Positions 35,843-43,210 of a stretch of 64,000 nt of DNA are shown here, one piece after another. The position numbers and the translations under genes are program-made. Below the pieces are notes generated by a model. The model had not been told where the DNA came from and made no database searches. It saw only the letters and a list, made by a program, of their open reading frames with translations. This DNA comes from JALZMG01 sp963844175 (GTDB lineage: Bacteria > Actinomycetota > Acidimicrobiia > Acidimicrobiales > Ilumatobacteraceae): positions 248,001 to 312,000 of the forward strand of contig CAWJNE010000021.1 in assembly GCA_963844175.1 (NCBI GenBank), written 5' to 3'. Numbering within the stretch: the stretch's first letter is position 1; every line of letters starts with the position of its first letter.

Positions 35843-36259
35843 CGCAGCACTCCCTGTCACTTGCGCGGCCGGACTCCGGACCTTGACGGACATCATTGCC
35901 CCACGCCAGCAGGGCCACACAAACGGCGATCGCCATCGACCTCGGTCGACGGCCGTTGCCCCGGCCCCAGCGCCAACGTTCTGACGCGATGTCGCCGCCA
36001 GCTGATGACGCCAGCGATCATCCGACCCGGAGTGCCGTGGCCGGGCTGTTCGCTGTCGCCCGTCGGCTGAGCGCGAGCCCGATGGCGCCGGCAAGGGCGA
36101 TCGATGCCACCACGACGATTCCAAGTGCCGGCCACGGGACCGCTCCCTGCTCAGCTCGGACTCGAGCCGAACCAACTCGACTGCCGCAGCGGCCGACCCC
36201 ATCAGGACGACCTCCGTCAGCACAGCAGTACGTTTCGGGAGGCGAGCGACGACCGTCGG
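35843..36259. other. 417-bp region with no firm gene
   Basis: On the minus strand a frame ending at 36018 contains AVPWPALGIVVVASIALAG and IGLALSRRATA, which looks like one membrane helix with a basic stop-transfer, but no convincing start or ribosome site was found. It may be a short membrane protein or a remnant. The right end leads into the toxin-antitoxin-like pair on the plus strand. Confidence 0.3.
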
Positions 36260-36421
36260 CTGCTGACTGCCCCCGAGCTCGACGCCATGACGCCCGACCA
36301 ACGAGCAGCAGCGGTCGGCGAGCGCATCGTGACGAACCTCGATGAGCTGCCCGCCGAGTTCCGCCAACGGGTCGTCGACACTGGCGCACGCCTTGGCGCC
36401 GAGCGCCGCGAGAGCGAGTGA
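36260..36421 (+). CDS. Small antitoxin-like protein
   Basis: About 53 aa from a CTG at 36260 (44 aa from the ATG at 36287). It reads LLTAPELDAMTPDQRAAAVG, then ERIVTNLDELPAEFRQRVVD and a short Glu/Arg-rich end. Composition, size and the overlap of its stop with a GTG start of the following gene (36418-36421) resemble type II antitoxins that precede their toxins. GGGAGG lies a few bases upstream. No DNA-binding domain can be named. I do not recognise the family with certainty. Confidence 0.4.
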   Translation: MLTAPELDAMTPDQRAAAVGERIVTNLDELPAEFRQRVVDTGARLGAERRESE

Positions 36422-36754
36422 CCCGCCGCAAGGGTTCGAGTCACAGCGTCGTTCTTCGACCGTCTCGACGAACTCCTGCCGCCCGAGCGGAGCGCGGACG
36501 GCACACCGTCCGCTACGGACTTCTTGCTGCACGACCTTCCGGCCATCATCGACCTGCTCGCTGAGGATTTCGAGCGACGAACCGTGCCCATCGCCGACGA
36601 TCCCGAAATCCGTGCGCTGGTGGCCGCCGGCGTCCTCGTGGCGTTCGTCGCGGTCTACGACGGTGAACGACGAGCTGCTCATCGACGCCCGGAGGATCAG
36701 TGGCCAGTCCGACGCCGCGCTGATCGACGACGCGCATTCCGTCGACGTGCGTGA
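36418..36754 (+). pseudogene. Small toxin-like protein, two apparent frameshifts
   Basis: GTG 36418 overlaps the preceding stop and reads VTRRK; removing one G of AAGGGTTCG continues as VRVTASFFDRLDELLPPERS. The frame then reads TDFLLHDLPAIIDLLAEDFE and AAGVLVAFVAVYDG; removing one base near 36665 continues as NDELLIDARRISGQ. The result is a compact alpha/beta protein of about 110 aa. Its true end is unclear; stops occur at 36721 and 36752 in two frames. A short, charged second gene coupled to an antitoxin-like gene suggests a toxin. The family is not recognised. Confidence 0.35.
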
Positions 36755-36837
36755 CGAATGTGGCGACCGGCCGCGTTCCGGGACGCGACCGCATCGAGCT
36801 GATGGCGGGAAGCACCCGGCCGTCGGGTTGGCGACAG

Positions 36838-37926
36838 TTAGGGGGTGCAGCAGGAGACGAGGTCATACCAGGTGTTCGGGTGGCGCACGCCCTCGACCAC
36901 TTGGCGAATCGCCTCGATCACCAGCGCCGGCTGCTCCAACTGGATGTAGTGACCCGACTCGGTGGCGATCACGTGGCGGGAGTCCGGCACCAGGGCCGCC
37001 AGCTGCTCCTGGCCCGCCCGCCCGGCATCCACCTGTGCGTCGAAGACCCCGGGTGGCAGTCCGGGTGGTGCTTCGCCCTCTGAGCCGTGCGAGAGGACCG
37101 CCAGCGGCAGCTCGGGCAGTGGCTGGGCGGCCACCGCTCGCTCCAGCGCGTCCAACACGGAATCGAAGTCAGCCCGCTCAACCTCCGGGTAGTCGAGCCC
37201 AGGTGGCGGGACGCCCTGGGTCGCGGCGAGGGGTGCCCACTGCTCCGGCGTCAGCCCGGCGCGGTAGTACTCGTTCGTGACGTCGATCAGCACCACACCG
37301 ACGATCCCGTCGGGGTAGGTGGCGGCGTACAGCCGCACGTACGCGCCGCCGAGCGAGTGGCCGGCGAGCACGTACGGGCCCGGGACGTCGGCGGCGGCCA
37401 GCAGGGCGTGGAGGTCGGCCACCACGTCCTCGGGGGCGCGAGGCTGCGAGACGGGATCACTGCGGCTGCGCAGCGCAGGGTCAGCAACGTCGAAGCCGAG
37501 CGTTCCCGGCCGGTCATAGGCACAGACGCGGGTGAAGGCGGCGACGGCGGGCAGCACGTGCGGCCGCGGGAGCTCCGGCGCGTCGACGCTCCAGATGTTG
37601 CCGGTGTCGCCATAGCCGGACACCAACACCACCGTCGGGCTGCCCTCACCCCAACACTCGAGGTACATCTTGCGGCCGCCCCCGATGTCCACGAGGCCGG
37701 CGACGTCCGCTTGCGGGTTCGTGCTCCCGTCCGTGGGATCAGCGCTGCTTGGAGTTGTGGTGGCGGGTGCGACCGTCGACTCCGATCCGGATCCGGACGA
37801 GTTCGTTGTCGCCGGTCCGGATTCGGACGAGTTGCACGCGCTCGCCACGACCGCCGTGACGACGAGCACGGGCGCGACCCAACGTGGGCGGCGGCGACCC
37901 TGACACGCGACCATCGTCATGAGCAC
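36838..37926 (-). CDS. Alpha/beta-hydrolase lipoprotein (tandem copy 1)
   Basis: A 362-aa secreted lipoprotein: signal peptide with lipobox VVASACNS (Cys ~31), a Ser/Thr-rich linker to ~70, then an alpha/beta-hydrolase domain. The nucleophile elbow is YVLAGHSLGGAYVRLYA (Ser ~195); the oxyanion region is VVLVSGYGDTGNIW; the catalytic His is probably in ATESGHYIQLEQPALV near the end. It ends in SCCTP. Substrate unknown; ester or amide hydrolysis outside the cell is likely. It lies 54 bp downstream of a paralogue (37980-39023) with near-identical C-terminal 60 residues. Confidence 0.88.
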   Translation of the reverse strand: MLMTMVACQGRRRPRWVAPVLVVTAVVASACNSSESGPATTNSSGSGSESTVAPATTTPSSADPTDGSTNPQADVAGLVDIGGGRKMYLECWGEGSPTVVLVSGYGDTGNIWSVDAPELPRPHVLPAVAAFTRVCAYDRPGTLGFDVADPALRSRSDPVSQPRAPEDVVADLHALLAAADVPGPYVLAGHSLGGAYVRLYAATYPDGIVGVVLIDVTNEYYRAGLTPEQWAPLAATQGVPPPGLDYPEVERADFDSVLDALERAVAAQPLPELPLAVLSHGSEGEAPPGLPPGVFDAQVDAGRAGQEQLAALVPDSRHVIATESGHYIQLEQPALVIEAIRQVVEGVRHPNTWYDLVSCCTP

Positions 37927-37979
37927 CCCTCTGTCTGCTTGGGTGGGCGGACCGGCACCGACGTCATGGCCGGGTACGG

Positions 37980-39023
37980 CTAGGGCGCGCAGCAGGAGAC
38001 AAGGTCGGACCAGGTGTTCGGGTGACGCACGCCCTCGACCACTTGGCGGATCGCCTCGATCACCAGCGCCGGCTGCTCCAACTGGATGTAGTGACTCGAC
38101 TCGGCGGCGATCACGTGGCGGGCGTCCGGCACCAGTGCCGCCAGCTGCGCCTGGCCCGTCCGATGGGCGTCCGCCGCTGCGTCGAGGAGCCCGGGTGGCA
38201 GGTCGGCGGTCAGTTCGGGCGGCAGTTCGTCCTCGCGGCCGCGCGAGAGGACCGCCAGCGGCAGCTCGGGCAGGGGCTGGGTGGCCATCGCTGCCTCCAC
38301 CGCGTCCAACACGGCATCGAGCTCAGCCCGCTCCACGTCCGCGTCGTCCAACCCAGGTGGCGGGGTGCTGATGAACGCGAGGTAGGGCGCCCACTGCTCC
38401 GGTGTGAACGCGGCGCGCAAGAACTCGTTGAAGGCGTCGATCAGCACCACCCCGGCCACCCCATCGGGGTAGGTGGCGGCGTACAGCCGGGCGTACGCGC
38501 CGCCGAGCGAGTGACCGGCGAGCACGTACGGGCCCGGGACGTCGGCGACGGCCAGCAGGGCGTGGAGGTCGGCCACCACGTCATCAGGGGCGTGGGGCTG
38601 GGGGACGGGGTCGCTGCGGCTGTACTGCGCAGGGTCATCAGAGTAGGGGCCGACCGTTCCCGGCCGGTCATACGCACAGACGCGGGTGAAGCCGGCGACG
38701 GCCGGCAACACATGCGGCTGCGGGTACCCCGGCAAGTCAGCGTCCCAGATGCGGGCGGTGTCGCGATAGCCGGTCAGCAACACCACCGTCGGGGAGCCCT
38801 CACCGCAACACTCGAGGTACATCTTGCGGCCGCCCCCGATGTCGAAGACGCCGGCGACGTCCGCTTCCGTGTTCGTGCCCGCGTCCGTGGTGTCAGCGCT
38901 GCTCGGCGTGGTGGTGACGGGTGCGACCGTTGGCTCCGATCCGGATCCGGACGAGTTGCATGCGCTCGCCACGAGTACCGTGGTAAGGAGCGCAATTCCG
39001 ACCCTGGGCGCAGTGAGGTGCAT
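37980..39023 (-). CDS. Alpha/beta-hydrolase lipoprotein (tandem copy 2)
   Basis: A 347-aa paralogue of the neighbouring gene. Lipobox VLVASACNS (Cys ~22), Thr-rich linker, GGGRKMYLECCGEGSPTVVL, nucleophile motif VLAGHSLGGAYARLYAATYP, and the end VVEGVRHPNTWSDLVSCCAP, of which GVRHPNTW and SCC are shared exactly. The His region reads ESSHYIQLEQP, so the residue before the His differs (Ser for Gly). The linker and middle have diverged, including a 13-residue insertion near DELPPELTADLPPG. The conservation pattern indicates tandem duplication followed by divergence, with the ends possibly kept alike by gene conversion. Confidence 0.88.
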   Translation of the reverse strand: MHLTAPRVGIALLTTVLVASACNSSGSGSEPTVAPVTTTPSSADTTDAGTNTEADVAGVFDIGGGRKMYLECCGEGSPTVVLLTGYRDTARIWDADLPGYPQPHVLPAVAGFTRVCAYDRPGTVGPYSDDPAQYSRSDPVPQPHAPDDVVADLHALLAVADVPGPYVLAGHSLGGAYARLYAATYPDGVAGVVLIDAFNEFLRAAFTPEQWAPYLAFISTPPPGLDDADVERAELDAVLDAVEAAMATQPLPELPLAVLSRGREDELPPELTADLPPGLLDAAADAHRTGQAQLAALVPDARHVIAAESSHYIQLEQPALVIEAIRQVVEGVRHPNTWSDLVSCCAP

Positions 39024-39310
39024 CAGTGGTGCCTTTCGGGGGATTGCGTCGTCGCGGGCGTCAGGCGGTGATGGTGCGCCGGCGCCGACGGTCGCGTGGT
39101 CGCGCCGACGTCGCCGGACTCGGTGAAGGCGGAGGCGGCCCGCTGAGCCGACCGCCGCGAGGTGAACGTGCCGAGCTGGCGGGGGCGGTGCTTGCCGGAC
39201 TCGGTGTCGATGCCGTCGAAGCGGACCACCCACTTCTCGCGCTGCTGGCGGACCCGTCGGTCGGCCCGTCGGCTTCCACGCCATGGCCACCCATTTCCTG
39301 ATACATACAT
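39024..39310 (-). pseudogene. Integrase N-terminal remnant next to tRNA-Arg
   Basis: The minus-strand frame from ATG 39310 encodes a ~60-residue stretch typical of the arm-binding domain of tyrosine recombinases: EKWVVRFDGIDTESGKHRPR, QLGTFTSRRSAQRAASAF and ESGDVGATTR. It then loses sense and reaches a stop at 39023 without core-binding or catalytic domains (no Arg-His-Arg-Tyr motifs). It lies 84 bp past the 3' end of tRNA-Arg, the classic place for an integrase gene. I infer an old integrative element whose integrase gene was cut short, perhaps when the hydrolase pair arrived or duplicated. Confidence 0.6.
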
Positions 39311-39393
39311 GGGCCGAAAACGGCTGAGGACCCCACCTGTTCGGCGGGGCCCTCGGAGCGTATCAGACCTGCTAGAGCGGCAGATTCACTCAG

Positions 39394-39466
39394 CGCGCTC
39401 GGAGGGAGTCGAACCCCCAACCTTCTGATCCGTAGTCAGATGCTCTATCCATTGAGCTACGAGCGC
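39394..39466 (-). tRNA. tRNA-Arg (anticodon ACG)
   Basis: A 73-nt cloverleaf on the minus strand: acceptor GCGCTCG/CGAGCGC with discriminator G, D-stem GCTC/GAGC, anticodon stem TCTGA/TCAGA around CTACGGA (anticodon ACG), and T-loop TTCGACT. No CCA is encoded. The 3' end faces the integrase remnant. Confidence 0.97.
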
Positions 39467-39513
39467 TGGGCGGTCGGCAGTTTATGCCCGCCGACGCGTG
39501 ATCTGGACGGCGA

Positions 39514-40887
39514 TCAGCCGGGGTCGGTCTGCGACCAGGGGTCCCATCCGCCACGCAGGTAGATCTGGTAGGCGAGGGCGATGTTCGTGCGGGCGTCCCA
39601 GAGGTCCGACGGGTCGTCGATCCCGAACTGCTGCTTCAGGTCGTTCGGGATGTACGTGAAGTAGAGGGCGAACACGCCGTAGCAGCACCAGTTGTTGAGG
39701 TCCGGCCGGAGGTTCGCCTCGCGCTTGGCGATGCACAGGGCGCGCACCTCGATGTCGTCCGGCCAGATCTCGCGGATGATCGCCTCGACCTCGGCCGGTC
39801 CGGCGGTCGTCGACCCGTTCTGTGTGGGCAATGCGCCGCACACCCCTTCGGTGGACGGTGCGCCTTGGGGGACCGTTGGCGCCGGAGCCGGTGGCGCCGG
39901 GGCCGGGGCCGTCGTCTCAGGTGCCGGAGCGGGCTCCGCCGTGGTCTCGGGCGCAGGTGCCGGCGTCGTGGTCTCCGACGCCGGTTCCGGAGCAGCCGTG
40001 TTCGCCGGCGGATCGGTGGCCTCAGGGGCGGCGGTGTCGGGTGCCGTCGTGTCGGGCGCGACAGCCGCTGGGGCGCTGGGCGCCTGGGCACCGGCGGGGA
40101 TGCACAGCTCGTCACCCTCGTACATCTGGGTCTCGGGCTCGGCGCCGTTGGCGTCCAGCCAGTCCTCGAGCGTCGCGCCGGACGACTCGACGAAGCGCAG
40201 CCAGTAGTCACCGGCGACGACCGTGTAGGTGCCGGCGCACGCTGGCTCCGACGCAGTGGCCTGCTCGTCGCTCGCCGCGACCGGCGCGTCGGATCCCTCG
40301 TCGGAGTCGTCGTCCGTCGAACCCTTCTCGCCGAGCGCCTCGGCGGCGGCCACCGCGTCGGCGTCCTCGTCGGTGTCGACGTCTGCGTCGGAGGGCACGG
40401 GACGGACCGCGGCCGTGATCTCGACCACGCCCGAATCGAGGGTGGACGCGCTCTGCGGGGCCAGGGTGGTGACGACGGTCGAGGCGCCTCCCTCCGAACG
40501 GACCCCGTCGCCCGAACCGCCGTCGGCGGTGACGGCCATCACCAACGGCACCAGCAGGACGGCGGCGGCGGCGAGGGCGCCCATGCGCATCAACCGAGGA
40601 TCGACGCCGAGTGCCGAGCGTCGGGCGGGCGGCTCGGCGACCCAGGGATCGACGTCACCAGCGCCGAAGTCGTCCCACGCCTGGTCATCGCCGCCCTCGA
40701 CCGGGTCGGTGTCGGCGTACTGGGCCTGGTCGTAGAAGGGCGGCGGGGTCGCCGACGGGCGACGGGGCACGACCTTGTGCTCCCGGGTCCGGTCGAACTC
40801 CGCCCGCTTGTTCGCTCCGGGCCGTTGGAGCCGCCGCGTGGGCTGCTCCCCCCAGAACGAGGGATCGTCGTCGAATTGGTCTGCCAT
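39514..40887 (-). CDS. Membrane-anchored LysM protein with lysozyme/transglycosylase-like C-terminus
   Basis: A 457-aa cell-wall protein. A cytoplasmic Asp/Arg-rich N-terminus (~1-100) precedes one membrane helix (RMGALAAAAVLLVPLVMAV, ~105-123). Outside are an acidic linker, a LysM domain (TYTVVAGDYWLRFVESSGA to GDELCIPAGA, ~220-270), a long Ala/Pro/Thr/Glu-repeat spacer (APEPAS, ETTTPAPAP) and a C-terminal ~100-residue lytic-transglycosylase-like domain with a candidate catalytic Glu in AKREANLRPDLNN. LysM binds peptidoglycan, so it probably trims or anchors to the wall. No secretion cleavage site is seen; the topology is type II. Cys pairs (CCYG) may form disulfides. Confidence 0.8.
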   Translation of the reverse strand: MADQFDDDPSFWGEQPTRRLQRPGANKRAEFDRTREHKVVPRRPSATPPPFYDQAQYADTDPVEGGDDQAWDDFGAGDVDPWVAEPPARRSALGVDPRLMRMGALAAAAVLLVPLVMAVTADGGSGDGVRSEGGASTVVTTLAPQSASTLDSGVVEITAAVRPVPSDADVDTDEDADAVAAAEALGEKGSTDDDSDEGSDAPVAASDEQATASEPACAGTYTVVAGDYWLRFVESSGATLEDWLDANGAEPETQMYEGDELCIPAGAQAPSAPAAVAPDTTAPDTAAPEATDPPANTAAPEPASETTTPAPAPETTAEPAPAPETTAPAPAPPAPAPTVPQGAPSTEGVCGALPTQNGSTTAGPAEVEAIIREIWPDDIEVRALCIAKREANLRPDLNNWCCYGVFALYFTYIPNDLKQQFGIDDPSDLWDARTNIALAYQIYLRGGWDPWSQTDPG

Positions 40888-41027
40888 GGTGTCCCAACAC
40901 TCGGCGCCCCGTCCGGAGGCGGCACGAAGGCCAAGTGTCTACACCACTTGTCATGCAACCGCAACGTCGAGGTCACGCGTCCGACACCATCGATCGCAGC
41001 TCGCAACGTGGAGCGGCCGCGGACCGG
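40888..41027. other. 140-bp intergenic region
   Basis: Upstream of the LysM gene. It holds the LysM promoter presumably (AT-richer patch near 40930-40965, with AAGTGGTGTAGAC and TGCATGACAAG on the minus strand) and the 3' flank of tRNA-Ser(GCT). No other feature seen. Confidence 0.35.
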
Positions 41028-41116
41028 CGGAGAGGGTGGGATTTGAACCCACGGACCACCTTGCGATGGTCAACGCCTTAGCAGGGCGCCCCGTTCGGCC
41101 GCTCCGGCACCTCTCC
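41028..41116 (-). tRNA. tRNA-Ser (anticodon GCT)
   Basis: An 89-nt class II tRNA on the minus strand: acceptor GGAGAGG/CCTCTCC with discriminator G, anticodon loop CTGCTAA (GCT), a long variable arm and T-loop TTCAAAT. It is divergent from tRNA-Ser(TGA) 65 bp away. Confidence 0.96.
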
Positions 41117-41181
41117 CGGGAAGGGCCGGAGTGTAGCGGTCGTCATCTCCGGGCTCCGGAGGCGTCGGTAGCGTCGGCGGC

Positions 41182-41265
41182 GGAACGGTGGCAGAGCGGA
41201 CAAATGCACCCGCCTTGAAAGCGGGAGGCCCACAAGGCCCGGGGGTTCGAATCCCTCCCGTTCCG
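41182..41265 (+). tRNA. tRNA-Ser (anticodon TGA)
   Basis: An 84-nt class II tRNA: acceptor GGAACGG/CCGTTCC with discriminator G, anticodon loop CTTGAAA (TGA), a variable arm and T-loop TTCGAAT. No encoded CCA. Confidence 0.97.
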
Positions 41266-41390
41266 CTCTCGGTGTTCGTGGACATTCCCGTTCCGCAAAC
41301 AGGGCTTTCGCTGTGGGTTGGCCGAGATGCCGGGGCTGCCTTGGGCGACGACGAAGCCGTCGCCTTCCTCTGCGAACCGCCCTGACGGCC

Positions 41391-41411
41391 GGTTTCAGCA
41401 CCGCTTCAGCG
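41391..41411 (+). promoter_or_regulatory. TTCAGC direct-repeat element upstream of the S33 peptidase
   Basis: Two TTCAGC hexamers 11 bp apart within a 21-bp block that matches 27554-27574 at 20 of 21 positions; similarity continues for another ~20 bp (GGCG, GATC). It lies about 97 bp before ATG 41508, with a GCTCGG-CCCCG-CCGAGC hairpin in between (about 41465-41481). Confidence 0.5.
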
Positions 41412-41507
41412 CGTCCGGCGACGATCCCGATGAGGGAGGGGGAGCACCGAGCGCGCATCGCACGCTCGGCCCCGCCGAGCCCAAGCCAGCGAGGCAGGAC
41501 GGAGACG

Positions 41508-43109
41508 ATGACGACGACCGCGAGCAGGCCGACGGGCACCCGGCACCGGTGGGCGGCAATCGCCGCCGCGGCGACGGTCGTGGCGCTCGTCGGCGCGGCG
41601 TGCGGCGACGACGTCGGCGACTCGTCAGGTGCTGCGGCCGCCACCACCGCATCGGCCGCCACGACGGCCGCGGCGGCGAGCTCGACACCCGGGATCGACT
41701 GGACCCCCTGCGATCCCGGGTTCGAGTGCGCCAAGGTCCCCGTCCCGTTGGACTGGGCGGATCCGACCGGCGAGCAGATCGAGCTGTCGGTCATCCGCTA
41801 CCCGGCCACCAAGCCGGACCAGCGCATCGGCGCGATGTTCTTCAACCCCGGCGGCCCCGGCGACACCGGCGTCGGCCTCGTGCGCGGTGCCGGGCCCGAG
41901 CTCTCGGAGTGGGGCGACGGCCGGTTCGACATCGTCTCGTGGGATCCCCGCGGCACCCACGGCAGCTCGCCGATGCACTGCTTCGAGAGCGATGCCGCTG
42001 AGGCTGCCTTCTGGAAGGACGTCGCCATCCCGTACACAGCCGAGCAGTCGGCCGCCTATCAACTGAAGCTGATGGACCTGGCGCAGCGGTGCGGCGAGGT
42101 GATGGGCGAGCTGCTGTCGCACATCTCGACGGCCGACACCGCCCGCGACCTCGACCACCTGCGGGCGCTCTCGGGCGAGGAGCAGATCACCTACGTCGGG
42201 TTCTCCTACGGCACCATGCTCGGCCAGACCTACGCCAACATGTTTCCGGAGCGGATACGGGCGATGATGCTCGACGGCGTCGTCGACGCGGTCGAGTTCA
42301 CGGCCAGCGCCGAGGACCGGGCGATCAGCGGCGCGTCGTCCGCCGATGCCGTCTTCGACCAGTTCGCCACGCTCTGTGACGAGGCCGGCCCGACCCGCTG
42401 CGCGCTCGCCGGGCACCCGGGACAGACCGCGGCGCAACGCGTGGACCAGCTGTTCGAGACGCTGGGCACGGGGACGATCCCGGCACCCCACGCCGAACCG
42501 CCCGGCGAGCTCGTGTACAGCGATCTCCAGCTCAGCTCGTTCGCCGCGCTGCGGAACCCAGACCTGTGGCCGGCGTGGGCCGAGCAACTGAACGCCGCCG
42601 CCGACGGTGACGCCTCGGAGCTGAAGACCCAGGCGCGGCTGTCGCAGCAGCCCGAGGCGTTTGCCGAGGTCACGAAGTCGTCGGCGATCTCCTGCCTCGA
42701 CGGCCCGGCCAAGATCCCCTCCACCGACTGGCCCACCGTGATCCCCGAGCTCGACGCGGTCAGCAGGTGGGAGGGGGCGATCCAGGGATGGTGGGTCTGG
42801 GCGCCGTGCGCGTCGGACTGGCCGGCCCGCAGCGACGACCGCTACGCCGGCCCGTGGGACGCCACGACCGACGTGCCGATCCTGGTGATCGGGACCCGGT
42901 ACGACCCCAACACCAGCTACCAGAACGCCGAGCGGGTGACCGAGCGGTTCGGCAACGCGGTGCTGCTGACCCACGACGGCTACGGCCACGTGAGCGACAA
43001 GGATCACAGCACCTGCATCGACGAGGCGCGGGTGAAGTACCTCGTCGACCTCGTCACCCCGGCGCCCGGAACCGTGTGCGCCGCCGACACGAAGCCGTTC
43101 TCCGGCTGA
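41508..43109 (+). CDS. S33-family secreted peptidase/aminopeptidase (alpha/beta hydrolase)
   Basis: A 533-aa exported enzyme of the tripeptidyl-aminopeptidase (SlpD/SlpE-like) group. Signal peptide with lipobox VGAACGDD (Cys ~30), Ala/Thr linker, then FECAKVPVPLDWADPTGEQI (typical opening, VPLDWADP), FFNPGGPGDTGV, SWDPRGTHGSS, nucleophile elbow YVGFSYGTMLGQTYA (Ser ~230), Asp in VIGTRYDPNT (~480) and His in HDGYGHVSDKDHS (~510). The triad and the late four-helix cap are intact. It would remove N-terminal peptides from extracellular substrates. ATG 41508 was chosen because the signal peptide starts there; the frame opens earlier. Confidence 0.9.
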   Translation: MTTTASRPTGTRHRWAAIAAAATVVALVGAACGDDVGDSSGAAAATTASAATTAAAASSTPGIDWTPCDPGFECAKVPVPLDWADPTGEQIELSVIRYPATKPDQRIGAMFFNPGGPGDTGVGLVRGAGPELSEWGDGRFDIVSWDPRGTHGSSPMHCFESDAAEAAFWKDVAIPYTAEQSAAYQLKLMDLAQRCGEVMGELLSHISTADTARDLDHLRALSGEEQITYVGFSYGTMLGQTYANMFPERIRAMMLDGVVDAVEFTASAEDRAISGASSADAVFDQFATLCDEAGPTRCALAGHPGQTAAQRVDQLFETLGTGTIPAPHAEPPGELVYSDLQLSSFAALRNPDLWPAWAEQLNAAADGDASELKTQARLSQQPEAFAEVTKSSAISCLDGPAKIPSTDWPTVIPELDAVSRWEGAIQGWWVWAPCASDWPARSDDRYAGPWDATTDVPILVIGTRYDPNTSYQNAERVTERFGNAVLLTHDGYGHVSDKDHSTCIDEARVKYLVDLVTPAPGTVCAADTKPFSG

Positions 43110-43210
43110 GCCGTCCAGCGACCGACGGGAGATCGCCGGCGCCGGCCGGCCAGAGGACTTCTACGGCCTCGACGTCGTTGCTCACGAGCCGCTCGGCGTT
43201 CTCCGCCGGT

